This document shows positions 1-12,574 of a stretch of 64,000 nt of DNA, one piece after another (position 1 is the first letter of the stretch; each line of letters begins with the position of its first letter). The DNA is from Meghimatium bilineatum. Its lineage: Eukaryota; Mollusca; Gastropoda; Stylommatophora; Philomycidae. The DNA lies in NCBI GenBank assembly GCA_034231615.1, contig CM067311.1, positions 24,067,467-24,131,466 on the forward strand, read 5' to 3'. The notes beneath the pieces were generated by a model. That model worked only from the letters and a program-made list of their open reading frames with translations, was not told the origin of the DNA and made no database searches. The position numbers were made by a program, and so were the translations under genes.

Positions 1-320
1 TTTTCACTGTAGAGAGAACAAGATAGAAAGCTTACTGCGTATGAAATTATATCTCTAAGAAAAGCAGTGTAAAGAAATGGCAAACTACTGTATGTAACTA
101 CCAAGAAATCACAGCCTAGAAAAAAAACCATAATGGAAGACGTGATGTCACGGAGACGAACAAGAGGCAGACCAAGAAGATGACTGACGCAAGAAATCAA
201 ACACCACATGAACATGACAGTAACAGAAGGAAGACTGGCTCAAGATGGACAGAAGTTTCGAAAGGCTGTGATGACTGTTACATCCTGTTCAGGAAATGCT
301 ACCTGATGATGAAGAAACGC
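1..320 (+). mobile_element. RTE-type LINE, 3' end fragment
   Basis: The plus strand encodes the RTE/BovB-like reverse-transcriptase C-terminus: RRRTRGRPRR, a stop where Trp is expected, LTQEIKHHMNMTVTE, then GQKFRKAVMTVTSCSGNAT and a stop near 310. The GRPRR ... I ... R-x-x-F/W signature is typical of RTE LINE tails. The 3' end (ctacatcctgttcagg type) resembles the ends of the SINE at 1096-1312 and of the fragment at 29920-30105. The copy is decayed and cut by the window edge. Confidence 0.65.
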
Positions 321-524
321 AGCAATCATAAGAAGAGATAGTGGGAGAAATGAAATGATTACAAACACTGTTGGAACAACATCTTTGGTCAAATATATTG
401 AAAAAAACAGAGATTGAAATAGTTCAGCCACTTCATGGGGATGAATTGGTCAACAACAAGCATACAACGTGAGAACGTAAACAGAAAGTGACGCAGGAAG
501 ACCAAGAAGGTGATTTGAAGGATC

Positions 525-1092
525 TACCAACTCTCTGAGACCGAGTGACCAACGCTCTGAGACGGAGTGACCAACGCTCTGAGACGGAGTGACCAACGCT
601 CTGAGACGGAGTGACCAACGCTCTGAGACGGAGTTACCAACGCTCTGAAAAGGAGTTACCAACGCTCTGAAAAGGAGTTACCAAAGCTCTGAGAAGGAGT
701 TACCAACGCTCTGAGACGGAGTTACCAACGCTCTGAGACGGAGTTACCAACGCTCTGAAAAGGAGCTACCAACGCTCTGAGACATATTTACCAACGCTCT
801 TAGACATAGTTACCAACGCTCTGAAAAGGAGTTACCAACGCTCTAAGATGGAGTTACCAACGCTCTGAAACGGAGTTACCAAGCTCTAAGATAGAGTTAC
901 CAACGCTCTAAGATGGAGTTACCAACGCTCTTAAAAGGAGTTACCAACGCTCTAAGATGGAGTTACCAACGCTCTGAAACGGAGTTACCAAGCTCTAAGA
1001 TAGAGTTACCAACGCTCTAAGATGGAGTTACCAACGCTCTGAGATGGAGTTACCAACGCTCTGAGACGGAGCTACCAACGCTCTGAGACGCC
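525..1092. repeat. Minisatellite, 22-bp unit, about 25 copies
   Basis: Tandem units of the type ccaacgctctgagacggagt(g/t)a, 22 bp, diverging to gagacggagt, gaaaaggagt and taagatggagt variants. A higher-order block (gaaacgg, then an aagctctaagatag unit lacking two bases) is repeated at about 880 and 990. Confidence 0.93.
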
Positions 1093-1095
1093 ATG

Positions 1096-1312
1096 ATATT
1101 AAGAGATCGCCCGGCTCAGTGACGACGTGGTACAGTGCGTGTCTGTAGTGGCCAAGGTACAGGGCTCAAATCCCGCCGCATTGTGCATCCGGACCGTTTA
1201 GAAAGCAACGGCAAACTACTGAACATCATATTTATATTGTCTAGAAATAACTAAAGCCAAAAGAAATGCTAGGTTGATGGCTACGTTCTGAATAGGATAT
1301 GCTATCAAAAAA
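1096..1312 (+). mobile_element. tRNA-derived SINE (family A)
   Basis: A degenerate tRNA-like head (gacgacgtggtacagtgcg as box A region, gggctcaaatcccgcc as box B) is followed by a body with catccggaccgtttagaaag and ggcaaactactgaac. The tail has tctagaaataac and gatggctacgttctgaat. A second copy lies at 12575-12790 on the minus strand. No flanking duplication was found. Confidence 0.75.
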
Positions 1313-2559
1313 GCGATCATCATGTCAAACCCGAAAACCGGCGACCATTTAATCTTCCAACATTAACAGCAAAAGCAGAGAAATGTCAATAGATAGGTAG
1401 AAGGATGATTCCTAATTAACCCAAAGGACTGTATAATTGACGAGACACAACATCGACCATTAAAACAAAGGAGAACGAAGTTCGGATAACTCTTCCTCAA
1501 TGACCTCTGAGGTTGAGTTCTTCGAATATCATGAGGCTGGTACGCCCAAAATCGAGCCAAATGTGGCAGAGGACTTGCTAATTGTTTCTTTCGAATTCAC
1601 GTTAGTTTTTCTGACTTCATTTCTAGGAAGTGCTGACAACAAATAGACAACAGTCAACCAAACTGTGACCACGACATTAACAAAACTGAACTGCTGTTGG
1701 CTCCAGGGAAATAGTACCCATAAATGATGAAACCCAATTGTACACATCTCCGTTTGCCTCCCCTTTCACATGACATCAATATAGATATGTCATACTGACG
1801 CCTTCAATATTCGCACTCCTGACTTTCGTGTTCATTTCTATCCAACCAATTGTGTTTATTTTAAAATGAGATTGTCCCTATATCACATAATCGTGAGTCA
1901 TTAACCGATGCGTTTCAGTAAAATATTATCTAACATCGATTTTTAAACAATGTAAATTATCATTATACTTGAAAGAAAAAGGGAAACGCATTAAAATGAA
2001 GAATAACTGGTCTTAATTATATATATATATTTAACAAAACAACAACCAACAAATAAGTAGGCGTCTGTGATCACGTGGATAACGGAACGGTCTAGACAGC
2101 GGCAAAATAACGTCACACATCGCAGATCGTGTTGAGAAAGGTGAACTAGGCCTGCGCACAGTACGAGAATGCTGTTAAACATGTTGCAACGCACGGATAG
2201 TAGTACTAGTGATAAGGATACATACGCCCACAGTTCAGAAGAATTGGTGAAATCACTGAACGTATTAGAAACTACGGCTGAAGTTCAAATGTATCAGATC
2301 ATTTAACACCAATAAAACAGGGACACCCTGGGGGAAGGGGAAGTGGGGGCTACCGACCCCTACCACACTCGTTCACAAGTGGTTCACTCGTTCACAAACG
2401 GCCTCCAGATATGGAGTGCTAGCTGCGAATAAGCAGCCTAGGACCAAATCGGTGTTACTACCTACCAAGACGAGGTGGAATATCAGGCAGCGCTGATATC
2501 TCTACAGAAACACCCCATGTTGAGAATGAACGCTGAAGAAGAAGAACTCGCATATGCAT
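1313..2559. other. Intron; decayed repeat (family C) at about 1325-1430, otherwise nothing recognised
   Basis: 1325-1430 resembles 3555-3640 (accg-x-cgaccattt, acagcaaaagcagag, gtcaatagat). A more GC-rich part at 2310-2560 may be an old transposon, but no protein similarity was readable. Confidence 0.4.
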
Positions 2560-3085
2560 TGATATTACTCAACTGCATAGAATGTTTCATTTTTTGAAAT
2601 GTTGATGTGTCCTGTGCTATCCTTCTGAATCTTATTGGAGCACCTGCCATCTGATGTTAAAATGGTGCCAATATACTTGACTTTATCCGCTTGATTTAAT
2701 TGTGTATCATTGATAATGATCATCATTTTGGTGGTGTGTATTTCTTTGAAACAACCATTACCTCTGTTTTCTTCATGTTTAGGATGAGGTCTTTGTTTTC
2801 TTGTACTACCATTCTAACACGACTTGAAGTTCTTGTTCGCTCCCTTCAATCGGCACTGTATCGTATCTTAGGTTATTCAGATTGTAACTTCCAACTGCTA
2901 TTCCTGGCATACTTTCTATGTTTCGCATACTATCTTCTGTATACAGGGCAAAAAGATCTGGTGACATTACACATCCTTGTCTGACTCCCATCTCTATCTT
3001 TTGAAATTCTACATTACTGTCAACTCTCAACTCAGCTGTTTGTTTCCAATACATAATTCTTACTATATTTAGATCTTTCATATCA
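2560..3085 (-). mobile_element. RTE-type LINE, reverse-transcriptase fragment
   Basis: Minus-strand translation gives MGVRQGCVMSPDLFALYTED, then SMRNIE, then YNLNNLRYDTV. This matches RTE RT motifs GVRQGC-x-LSP and INNLRYADDT, but Ala-Asp of the catalytic YADD is missing. Downstream frames hold pieces such as DKVKYIGTILTSDGRCS. Several frameshifts make it a dead fragment. Confidence 0.75.
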
Positions 3086-3221
3086 TTCTATTTTGCTAAC
3101 TTGATGGTATGTTTGCAACTCTCGATCGGAATGTGATCTGTATTGTTTTGAAATATGACTATAGGCACGTTACTCTTGTAATTAACAATTGCTTTCTGAT
3201 GGGAATCTGTTTATCAAATAT

Positions 3222-3325
3222 CACACAAATACAATAGTACACAAAGACAATAGTACACAAAGACAATAGTACACAAAGACAATATCACACAAATACAATA
3301 TCACACAAAGACAATAGCACACATT
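3222..3325. repeat. Minisatellite, 16-17-bp unit (acaatagtacacaaag)
   Basis: Six imperfect units alternate acaatagtacacaaag and acaatatcacacaaat, ending before a T-rich stretch at 3335. Confidence 0.85.
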
Positions 3326-3554
3326 AATTTTCTATGCCTTTTTTTTCCAAAAGCAAAAACATTATAAAACTAGTATGTGTAATATAAATGATTAAGAACA
3401 AGGAGTCAGTATATTCAAAAGTGTGTTCAGAATGTAGGTATACCTGTATTTTAGGTATATGCCAAAACTATAATCAAACACAACAAGTCCTATAATAAAC
3501 ATTCTCAGATGACAATATTACTGTAAGCCCTATATCAAGCGACCAAACAGTGCT

Positions 3555-3790
3555 ATAGCCCAAAAACCGATCATCATTCAATCCTGCAACGCCTTACAGT
3601 AAAAACAGAGAAAAGACAATAGATTGAAAAGAAGGTTGAAAAGTCACAGAGGATTGACTTTAATGTACTCTGTTTCCCATATGTACTCCGTCACTCACAA
3701 CGAAGTGGTATGCCGCCTGTCGATAGTACCACACATAGCACGTAACTCTGTAGCTTCAAAGACAACAGATACAGATAATGAAATTTTTCT
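3555..3790 (+). repeat. Interspersed repeat (family C)
   Basis: Contains gaaggttgaaaag, agaggattgacttta, tgtactctgtttccc and acgtaactctgtagcttcaa. The same blocks in the same order recur at 13935-14055 and 26640-26790, and partly at 1325-1430. There is no coding capacity. Probably an old SINE or MITE; class unknown. Confidence 0.6.
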
Positions 3791-4061
3791 AATCATTGGA
3801 AACACACAGGAGAACACACAGGAAAACACACACAAATCCACATTTTTACCAGAATGCCATTATCAAGAGCACAACACATGACGAGCAAAGTTGGTACTTC
3901 CTTTGATAACATCACAAAGTTAATGGGAACACACAACAATACTTCTAACGATTAGCAAAACATCATTGCCATGTTTACAATCTTTCACTACAGTACTACT
4001 ATATTGAATAAGGCAGACTCTACATGGACAGAATTGAAACAATGCAATAGGAAGTGTAGAT

Positions 4062-5501
<1,440 letters not shown>

Positions 5502-5534
<33 letters not shown>

Positions 5535-5914
5535 AGCTTATATATAAGTGTAGATATACGTATATATACACATACACATATATACATACATACCTACCTA
5601 CCCAAACCCACCCACCTGAAAGAGCTGACAAATTAGCTTCAAAGGTACAAGTGTCAAGACAGATGACAATGGGGAGTTCCCTATGTATGTGTCTTTAGGA
5701 CAAGGACACCATTGTGGAGGAAAAAAACTAGATAGTTGTTAAACTTGTTAGTTTATAACAAAAATAAGTACAATCTTTAAAAAATCAATCAACACTCATC
5801 CATAAATAGAAATAGAACCACACTGAATTCTTTGAGTATAACTGATTGTTGTGAAGATATTGTATGATTGCTTTGAGACAGTGGTAATAGGGCTCCAACA
5901 TGACATGCACTTAC
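5502..5914. other. Right (TA)n tract and intron after the exon 55 equivalent
   Basis: 5502-5530 is TA repeat, followed by imperfect tatac/cata and accta repeats to about 5620. The remainder is AT-rich intron with the donor of the exon 55 equivalent at 5913-5914. Confidence 0.8.
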
Positions 5915-6104
5915 CCGATATTGCTCTAAGAACTCTTCTGCCAGCTCTTGATTGTTATGTAAGTCTTGATTAGCTGTTTGATCAGCCAATGATTTGAAAG
6001 ATGTTTCAGCTCCTTCTAGCCAGGTCAAGAAATCTTGTAAAGAAGGTTCAAACTGAAGTCCACTGTCTCTAGTAGTTTGTAGCGCCTTCCAGTGACCTGT
6101 CAAT
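5915..6104 (-). CDS. DMD: Dystrophin orthologue, exon equivalent to human exon 55 (start of R22)
   Basis: One shared base then 63 codons: LTGHWKALQTTRDSGLQF, then EPSLQDFLTWLEGAETSFKS, then LADQTANQDLHNNQELAEEF, ending LEQYR. Helix-A core LQDFLTWLEGAETS aligns with human LEKFLAWLTEAETT. Acceptor CTCAG/A; donor CGG/GTAAGT. The 190 nt and phases 2 in, 0 out equal human exon 55. It is the last recognisable exon of the gene in the window; the exon 56 equivalent must lie beyond position 1. Confidence 0.94.
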
Positions 6105-6619
6105 CTGAGGAGATGCATATGACAGTCAGCTGTGCATGTAATCACTCTGCAGTCAGTGCGTTTATGTTATACGACTATGGTCACAACCAACTAGAGATAA
6201 AAGACCTTTAAACTGTTCATTTCAATTGGCTGATCCAAGCTTTCATTGGTCACTTTGTGTATATTTCTGTCATAGGTCAATTAATATGTGGTTCAGTCAA
6301 CTGGAGTGACCATTTTGAAGGCCTTATATCTAGTCAGTTGTGCTACCGATTGCATGGATCCACTGATAATACAAACTATACCACTCTTATTTTGATGGAT
6401 TGTATTTGATATTTATAACAGATTTAAAAGTCCTTGAGGACCCACACTCTCCCTGTGTTTATACACCTTAGGGTGCATAGACCACAGACAAGGATTTTCC
6501 ATTTCTCTTTATCCTTGGGTACACCCTCAGCCTTATTCTTTGCTTAAAGGATTTAGTGATTTAAAAGTCAATTAAAATTTATCTGAGGTAAATAATTTTG
6601 GAGTTAAAAAGACACTTAC
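6105..6619 (-). other. Intron between exon 55 and 54 equivalents (515 bp)
   Basis: Ordinary AT-rich sequence; no repeat or gene seen. Confidence 0.8.
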
Positions 6620-6774
6620 CTGGTAAGAAGAATTGACCATCTGTTATTAAGCCTCTCCAATTGTTTCTTCATTTGGTGAGTGTCATCGTTGGAGTGGTCT
6701 GTGATCAACACCTCTGCTTTCCACTTGAGACTATCCACTGTTTCTTTGTGTTTATTGACATCTTCCTGGAGTTT
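6620..6774 (-). CDS. DMD: Dystrophin orthologue, exon equivalent to human exon 54 (R21 helices B-C)
   Basis: Fifty-one codons plus two bases: KLQEDVNKHKETVDSLKWKA, then EVLITDHSNDDTHQMKKQLE, then RLNNRWSILLTR across the junction. Human has LAKDLRQWQTNVDVANDLAL, LLRDYSADDTRKVHMITENI and NASWRSIHKR; the DDT motif and the helix-C Trp are conserved. Acceptor CAACAG/AAA; donor ACCAG/GTAAGT. The 155 nt and phases 0 in, 2 out equal human exon 54. Confidence 0.94.
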
Positions 6775-6830
6775 CTGTTGAAGATATGCTTTCAAAGTTA
6801 CACTAATGGACAATAAATAATTACCATCTT

Positions 6831-7094
6831 GATTCTTGATTAGAAGCTGGCCTCACAGCACGTGGGGCGTACCCATAAGTGCTCTGCCCTCTGTTCCAGC
6901 AGCCATCTAACTCGATGGTGTTTTGAGTCTAATGCTGCCAAAACAGACGTCGACATCAGGGCACAACTTTGGCCCCTGCGACAGATGTCTTTTGTTCCGC
7001 CCACCCACGCTGTGCCCGTAACTAGTTCAAGCACAATGTCGGCCTGTCGGAACAACATGGTAACTGTTATCGAAGGTTACGACTACAGGAATGC
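6831..7094 (-). mobile_element. 264-bp GC-rich retro-insertion flanked by a 14-bp target-site duplication
   Basis: The direct repeat ataattaccatctt occurs at 6817-6830 and 7095-7108, exactly bounding a segment visibly more GC-rich than the intron. On the minus strand the insert ends in a short repeat tail (aatcaagaatcaag), as expected for a SINE or 5'-truncated LINE. A 72-codon minus frame (from MLFRQADIVLELV) ends within it at 6840. I do not recognise the family. Confidence 0.7.
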
Positions 7095-7273
7095 ATAATT
7101 ACCATCTTTATAGTTATAATTTATTCAGATCATCTCAACAAATGTAGTGTTTGCTGAAATCAATATCCAACACTATCTCTCTCTCTCGTTTGATGGTATA
7201 CTTTCAGATTTCTGGTAAAATTATGCAGAATAACAGTTGTGTTTTTTTTGCTTGTCACACAGGCTAAGTTTTG

Positions 7274-7560
7274 GATTAACAAACTTTCTTATACCTTATG
7301 TTTAGTAGTCATTGCATTAATAAACTTTCATATACCTTATGTTTAGTAGTCATTGCATTAATAAACTTTCATATACCTTATGTTTAGTAGTCATTGCATT
7401 AATAAACTTTTATATACCTTATGTTTAGTAGTCATTGCATTAATAAACTTTCATATACCTTATGTTTAGTAGTCATTGCATTAATAAACTTTTATATACA
7501 GTATGTTTAGTAGTCATTGCATTAATAAACTTTCATACCTCATGTTTAGTCACTGCATCA
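7274..7560. repeat. 41-bp minisatellite made of copies of the exon 53 donor junction, 7 units
   Basis: Units of 41 bp start at about 7275, 7316, 7357, 7398, 7439, 7480 and 7521. The last one is the real exon-intron junction (exon end at 7539). In gene orientation each intronic unit reads aatgactactaaacataag then gtatatgaaag, versus the true gtgactaaacatgag then gtatgaaag. Most units therefore keep a GT after AAG; the unit nearest the exon has changed to CTGTATAT. Confidence 0.93.
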
Positions 7561-7738
7561 CTTCCTTCCCGATGAGATTCTAGAGAATCCAGCTCAACTT
7601 CTTTCTCAGAAAGCCACCGTTCAAACTGTGCATATGACTGATCAAATGCTTGACATTCCTCAAGCATCTTGTCTAGTTCTGTCTTACGTTGAGTAACATG
7701 ACTAATAGTTTGATCCCAGTCGACCTTCAGTCTCTCCG
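7539..7738 (-). CDS. DMD: Dystrophin orthologue, exon equivalent to human exon 53 (end of R20, start of R21)
   Basis: Two shared bases then 66 codons: ERLKVDWDQTISHVTQRKTE, then LDKMLEECQAFDQSYAQFER and WLSEKEVELDSLES, ending DAVTKHE. It aligns with human ERIQNQWDEVQEHLQNRRQQ and LNEMLKDSTQWLEAKEEAEQ. Acceptor TTCACAG/CG; donor CATGAG/GTATGA. At 200 nt against 212 it is four codons shorter, with the same phases (1 in, 0 out). The last exon codons and the donor are the first unit of a 41-bp minisatellite, so decoy copies of this donor follow in the intron. Confidence 0.93.
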
Positions 7739-7849
7739 CTGTGAACAATCACAACATAATGCATTTTTAGTCTTTATGTAATTAGCTAGAGGGCAGCACA
7801 TATTAAATTACAACAACCAAATTTTATATGTGTGCTAAGGTGACAAAAA

Positions 7850-8170
7850 AACACATTTAGTGATACACACAATCAGAAAACTATACAGAAGACATATAGA
7901 AAGTTAAACACACAACCAGAAAACTATACAAGTGACACATAGAAAGCTGGTTGAATGCAGAATCAGAAAACGATACAGGTTTATATAGAAAGCTGGTTAA
8001 ACACACAACCAGAAAACTATACAGGTTACACATAGAAAGCTGGTTAAACACACAACCAGAAAACTATACAAGTGACACGTAGAAAGCTGGTTAAACACAA
8101 AAGCAGAAAATCATACAGGTGATACATAGAAAATGAGTTAAACACACATTCAGAAAATTACACACATAAC
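7850..8170. repeat. Minisatellite, about 47-bp unit (cagaaaactatacagg...)
   Basis: Imperfect units contain cagaaaactataca, agtgacacatagaaagctgg and ttaaacacacaac, about seven copies, degrading towards 8170. Confidence 0.88.
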
Positions 8171-8279
8171 TTTAAACATTAATAAATCACACATTGTGCT
8201 GCATATTCAAAACATCACACAGGCATACATAATGCTACCTACATGCAGGAAATCACAGGACACTACACATTCAGGGAAT

Positions 8280-8790
8280 TACACATCCACAGTACTACAG
8301 ATATTCAGAATAGAACACAATGTCACACATACTCAGAATAGAACACAATGCCACACACACTCAGGATAGAACACAATGCCACACACACTCAGAATAGAAC
8401 ACAATGCCACACACACTCAGAATAGAGCACAATGCCACACACACTCAGAACAAAACACACTGCGACACACATTCAGAATAGAACACAATGCCACACACAC
8501 TCAGAATAGAACACAATGCCACACACATCCAAAATGAAATACACTGCGACACATATTCAGAATCGAGTACAATGACACATAAAAGCAGAATATAACACAA
8601 TGTCACACACATTCAGAATAGAACACAATGCCACACACATTCAGAATAGAACACAATGCCACACACATTCAGAATAGAACACAATGCCACACACATTCAG
8701 AATGGAACACAATGCCACACACATTCAGAATAGAACACAATGCCACACACATTCAGAATAGAACACAATGCCACACATTAAGAAATTCAT
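8280..8790. repeat. Minisatellite, 28-bp unit (cacacattcagaatagaacacaat type)
   Basis: About 18 units in two sub-blocks; those from 8600 to 8775 are nearly identical, while 8280-8600 is more divergent. 8170-8280 is a transition with similar aca-rich words. Confidence 0.9.
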
Positions 8791-8934
8791 ACAGTTTTAC
8801 AACATTCATAAAATGTTAGGAGACATATGTTTGGATTGTTAGGAGCAGAACAACCCTATCATCTTCTAGTGATATTCATGTTGTATAAGAGAGTCAAGGT
8901 TATGTCTCTTCTGAAGTAGAAGACTGCACAGCTG

Positions 8935-9136
8935 ATGATCAAATCAATGATCAAATGCTAATGATAAAATCAAAGATAAAATGCTAATGATCAAATCAAT
9001 GATAAATGCTAATGATCAAATGCTAATTATCAAATCAATGATCAAATGCTAATGATCAAATCAATGATCAAATGTTAATGATCAAATGCTAATGATCAAA
9101 TCAATGATAAATGCTAATTATCAAATCAATGATCAT
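8935..9136. repeat. AT-rich minisatellite (aatgatcaaatc / aatgataaatgct)
   Basis: Alternating words aatgatcaaatgct and aatgatcaaatc, with irregular period. It ends about 55 bp from the donor of the exon 52 equivalent. Confidence 0.88.
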
Positions 9137-9190
9137 AATATTATACAGGCACTCAATGTTGAACTTGTGCAGTCTTAGTAATCAACTTAC

Positions 9191-9308
9191 TTTTTTCCTT
9201 GACCACTTGTCTGTCTCCCAAATTCTCTATAGTATTCTGTAGCCTGGCTGATGCTGACAACACATGATCCAACTGCGACCTTTTACTATCCATATCACTG
9301 AGATGTGT
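9191..9308 (-). CDS. DMD: Dystrophin orthologue, exon equivalent to human exon 52 (R20 helix B)
   Basis: Thirty-nine codons plus one base: THLSDMDSKRSQLDHVL, then SASARLQNTIENLGDR, then QVVKEK. It aligns with human ATMQDLEQRRPQLEELI and TAAQNLKNKTSNQEAR. Acceptor TTGCAG/ACA; donor AAAAA/GTAAGT. The length of 118 nt and phases 0 in, 1 out are identical to human exon 52. It is separated from the exon 51 equivalent by about 16.3 kb, the largest complete interval of the gene in this window. Confidence 0.93.
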
Positions 9309-9454
9309 CTGCAAGAGTAACAAATACATAGGGAATAAAACAATATGCTATACAGAATACACTTCATGTACACTATTGCTATTGAAAGTGTATTAACTAT
9401 AGACATACACAATGAGAAATATGAAGATGGATACTTGAATGGACTATCACTTGT

Positions 9455-9725
9455 GTGTTGAAGGGGCCAAATAGGGGAGCAAAGATAAGCAACAATGTTT
9501 ACCTTTTACACATTTCATAAAAGGCAACTAAGGAGGTTATGGGGTGAAGTTGGTTGTCCTATACCATATAGGATCATAGGGACCCTGAAGTTATGCTAAA
9601 GTCGGATGTGTCAGTCTGAAAATAGCAGATTTTGTAGAAAATTTATCAACCATGACACAGCGCATTTCATTCTCCAGACTACATCCTGTTAATTTGAGAA
9701 TGACACAGAAGAGTGGATTATATTA
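9455..9725 (+). mobile_element. Interspersed SINE-like repeat (family B)
   Basis: Diagnostic blocks in order: ggggagcaaagat-agcaac, tttaccttt, cataaaaggcaactaagg, ggttatgggg, gctaaagtcggatgtgtcag, catgacacagcgcattt, ccagactacatcctg. The same order occurs at 10190-10420, 27130-27345, 49850-50105 and 53785-53985. No clear tRNA boxes were seen. The word ggcgactaag also occurs in mollusc repeats I remember. Confidence 0.75.
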
Positions 9726-9885
9726 ATCTGTTATTCTGTTTACATAATATGAGATTCAGCTGAAAAGTAACCATCCTCATCAGGTGACATATTCTTTCTA
9801 GAATGTAGTCTTCCTTGTAGATCTATTGAATTCTCCACGGTCTTGAGAAAGTGACATGCACATTAACAGTAATGCACAACTAAAT

Positions 9886-10037
9886 TAAACACACACAGAT
9901 AGAATTAAACACACACAGATTAAATTAAACACACACAGATTAAATTAAACACACACAGATTAAATTAAACACACACAGATTAAATTAAACACACACAGAT
10001 TAAATTAAACACACACAGATTAAATTAAACACACACA
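9886..10037. repeat. Minisatellite, 20-bp unit (acacacagattaaattaaac)
   Basis: Eight nearly perfect 20-bp units. Confidence 0.95.
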
Positions 10038-10189
10038 GAGCTGTAGCTTTTATCTTTTAGATACATTTCCCACTAAAAAATGCCAAATCTCATTGAATAT
10101 CTTTTGCACATTAAGTCCGTCAGTATTCACTGTCATGGAGTCTAGTGTGTATGCTATTTCGGTGCAGATAAAGACCGCATGTTGCTGTG

Positions 10190-10420
10190 GCCTGAAAAAG
10201 GATTTTAAAAATAGCAACATAGTGACTGGTCATGTGTGTTGTAAGGACGTTTCGGGGTTAAGTTGATTGTCTCACACTATAGGTCAAATAACCCAAACAA
10301 TATGCTAAGTTAGATCTATGAGGCCATATGGATGTGGATATTGCCAAAAAGAACAGTAAACCATACATTCCTTTGTCTGCATACAATCTGTTAATCAGAA
10401 AGAGTTTAAGAATGAACACA
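10190..10420 (+). mobile_element. Family B repeat, degenerate copy
   Basis: Keeps agcaacatag, gggttaagttgattgtc, gctaagttagat-tatg and tacaatctgttaatc in family B order, but with many substitutions. Confidence 0.55.
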
Positions 10421-11119
10421 AAAGTAAAAGTGTATTTAAAAACAATGTAGTCATTGAATTTTAAACAGACATAGAAAATTGAATGACAATGATATTGATC
10501 AGACATTATTTATGGTGACGAAAATCTTAATCCAACTACTGTGAATAAGTAGGCAAAATTTGTAAATCAGAAGCTAACGAAGTCCAGTCTCATGTGATTT
10601 CATTAAAATTTGTATATTAAAAATAAAAATAATAAAAAATTCCACATACATAAAAATGTTTATAATACATTAAAAAAAACATTATTATGGCTTCTCAAGC
10701 TGTCACAAATTACATTGAGACAAGACTTTTTGTATGTGCTAATATACACATTTTAATACTTTTGCTTTCAATTAACCATTTTCGTTGTGTGCCCTACTGT
10801 ACTCTCTTGTCATCTAATAACCATTCCAAGATTTGACACTTCTTGTCACCTCTTATTTGTTGTTTTCTAGACCTGTATACTGTATATTATAACATTGATT
10901 TAGTGCTGTACATAGTCTCCATTTGATTTTGTGGTTCCATTCTGAGTTTGTTCACTGCTGTCTTGATACAGACCTTTTGGTTGAAACATTTATCCTGTGT
11001 ATTGTTGGTCAATGTAAAACTGATATTCAATAATTTTTATCACCAAGCTAGTAAAGGGAATATTGAGGATGAACCTAGATAACATAACCTTGACAAGTTT
11101 CTGTGACTGGAGAAAAGCC
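10421..11119. other. Intron, no gene or repeat recognised
   Basis: AT-rich unique-looking sequence, with poly-A/T runs near 10620-10680. Confidence 0.6.
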
Positions 11120-11492
11120 TCATGAGAAGTTTGATAACATAATACGAAGTAACTATTGAATCACTCAACTACACATCGTCACACAGCTAGACATTCATTA
11201 AGTTTGATAACATAATACGAAGTAACTATTGAATCACTCAACTACACATCGTCAACACAGCTAGACATTCATTAAGTTTGATAACATAATACGAAGTAAC
11301 TATTGAATCACTCAACTACACACCGTCACACAGTTAGACATTCATTAAGTTTGATAACATAACACGAAGTAACTATTGAATCACTCAACTACACATCGTC
11401 ACACAGCTAGACATTCATTAAGTTTGATAACATAAAACGAAGTAACTATTGAATCAACTACACATCATCACACAGCTAGACATTCATTAAGT
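11120..11492. repeat. Tandem repeat, 73-74-bp unit, five copies
   Basis: The unit begins aagtttgataacataatac and runs through actattgaatcactcaac, acacatcgtcacacagc and tagacattcatt. Copies start near 11128, 11199, 11273, 11346 and 11419. Confidence 0.93.
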
Positions 11493-11579
11493 GTCATCTC
11501 CACAAGAAAGACACTGAAATAAAAAAGTAGAGCTCCTTATCAAGGAATTGGGTTATATCAAAATTAGTTCAAAGTGAGT

Positions 11580-11730
11580 GGCATTCACACTTGACTGCAC
11601 ACATTCACACTTGACTGCACACATTAACACTTGACTGCACACATTCACACTTGACTGCACACATTCACACTCGACTGCACAAATTCACACTTGGCTGCAC
11701 ACATTCACACTTGACTGCATACATTATCCC
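11580..11730. repeat. Minisatellite, 20-bp unit (cacacttgactgcacacatt)
   Basis: Seven units with few changes. Confidence 0.93.
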
Positions 11731-12574
11731 TTAGATAAGAGGATGGGGATTCATACCCCCATTGGACATCAGAACATAACAATTAGCACTAGGGAGCAAG
11801 CCAATAAGAGGGAGGAGGGTAATACACCCCCTCCCCCAATTGTTCATTTTTAAACTCATTTATTTTTTTGAGAGGCCAATTAGTGGTCTCCCGCCAAAAT
11901 AAATGTCACTAAAATTCAGCAAAAAGAGGAAATGCCATTCCTTACCAAACATGTGGTTACAGCTTTGCAACATACAGCGGAGACATTTCTGAATACAAAA
12001 TTAAAACCTATTCCAAACATCAATCCCCCACCTCTATACTCACAAAATTTGGTGCCCTGGAAGTGTTTTTGCCTACTTATTGACTGTAGCTCAATGAACA
12101 GTTCCATCACTGTAAACGACTTCTAAACAATGATTAATGTCTGTATGGTTCTGTTTTTTTATTACCTTCTGTATTTAAAGTGGAAGGTATTCATGTCACC
12201 ATGGATGAGGTGAAGGATGCTATGAATACAGGAAATACTATCAGAATTCTTCATGATGGGATGAGAAAACTGATTCACATTGGATTGATTTGAAAAAGTG
12301 ATAATCCATATGCGGATTATTAGTGAATGTACATTATTTATCAACTGATCCTCATAATTTATTTCTAATTTGACAAACAAAAATGTATATTCTTTATGTA
12401 AATGAACATCAGTATCATAACCAGCTTAAAAACAACTAAACATACTACCAAGAACTATATCATATCTATCAACATCTAGAAGATCATTTATTTTGTATTT
12501 CAGCTCAAAATACCCTAAAAATTTTGTGCTTTTAGTTCAATTCTGCAGTTTCTTCACTAAATCTAAATAAATTG
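11731..12574. other. Intron; nothing recognised
   Basis: AT-rich, with a C-rich patch at 11825-11840. No coding or repeat similarity seen. Confidence 0.6.
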
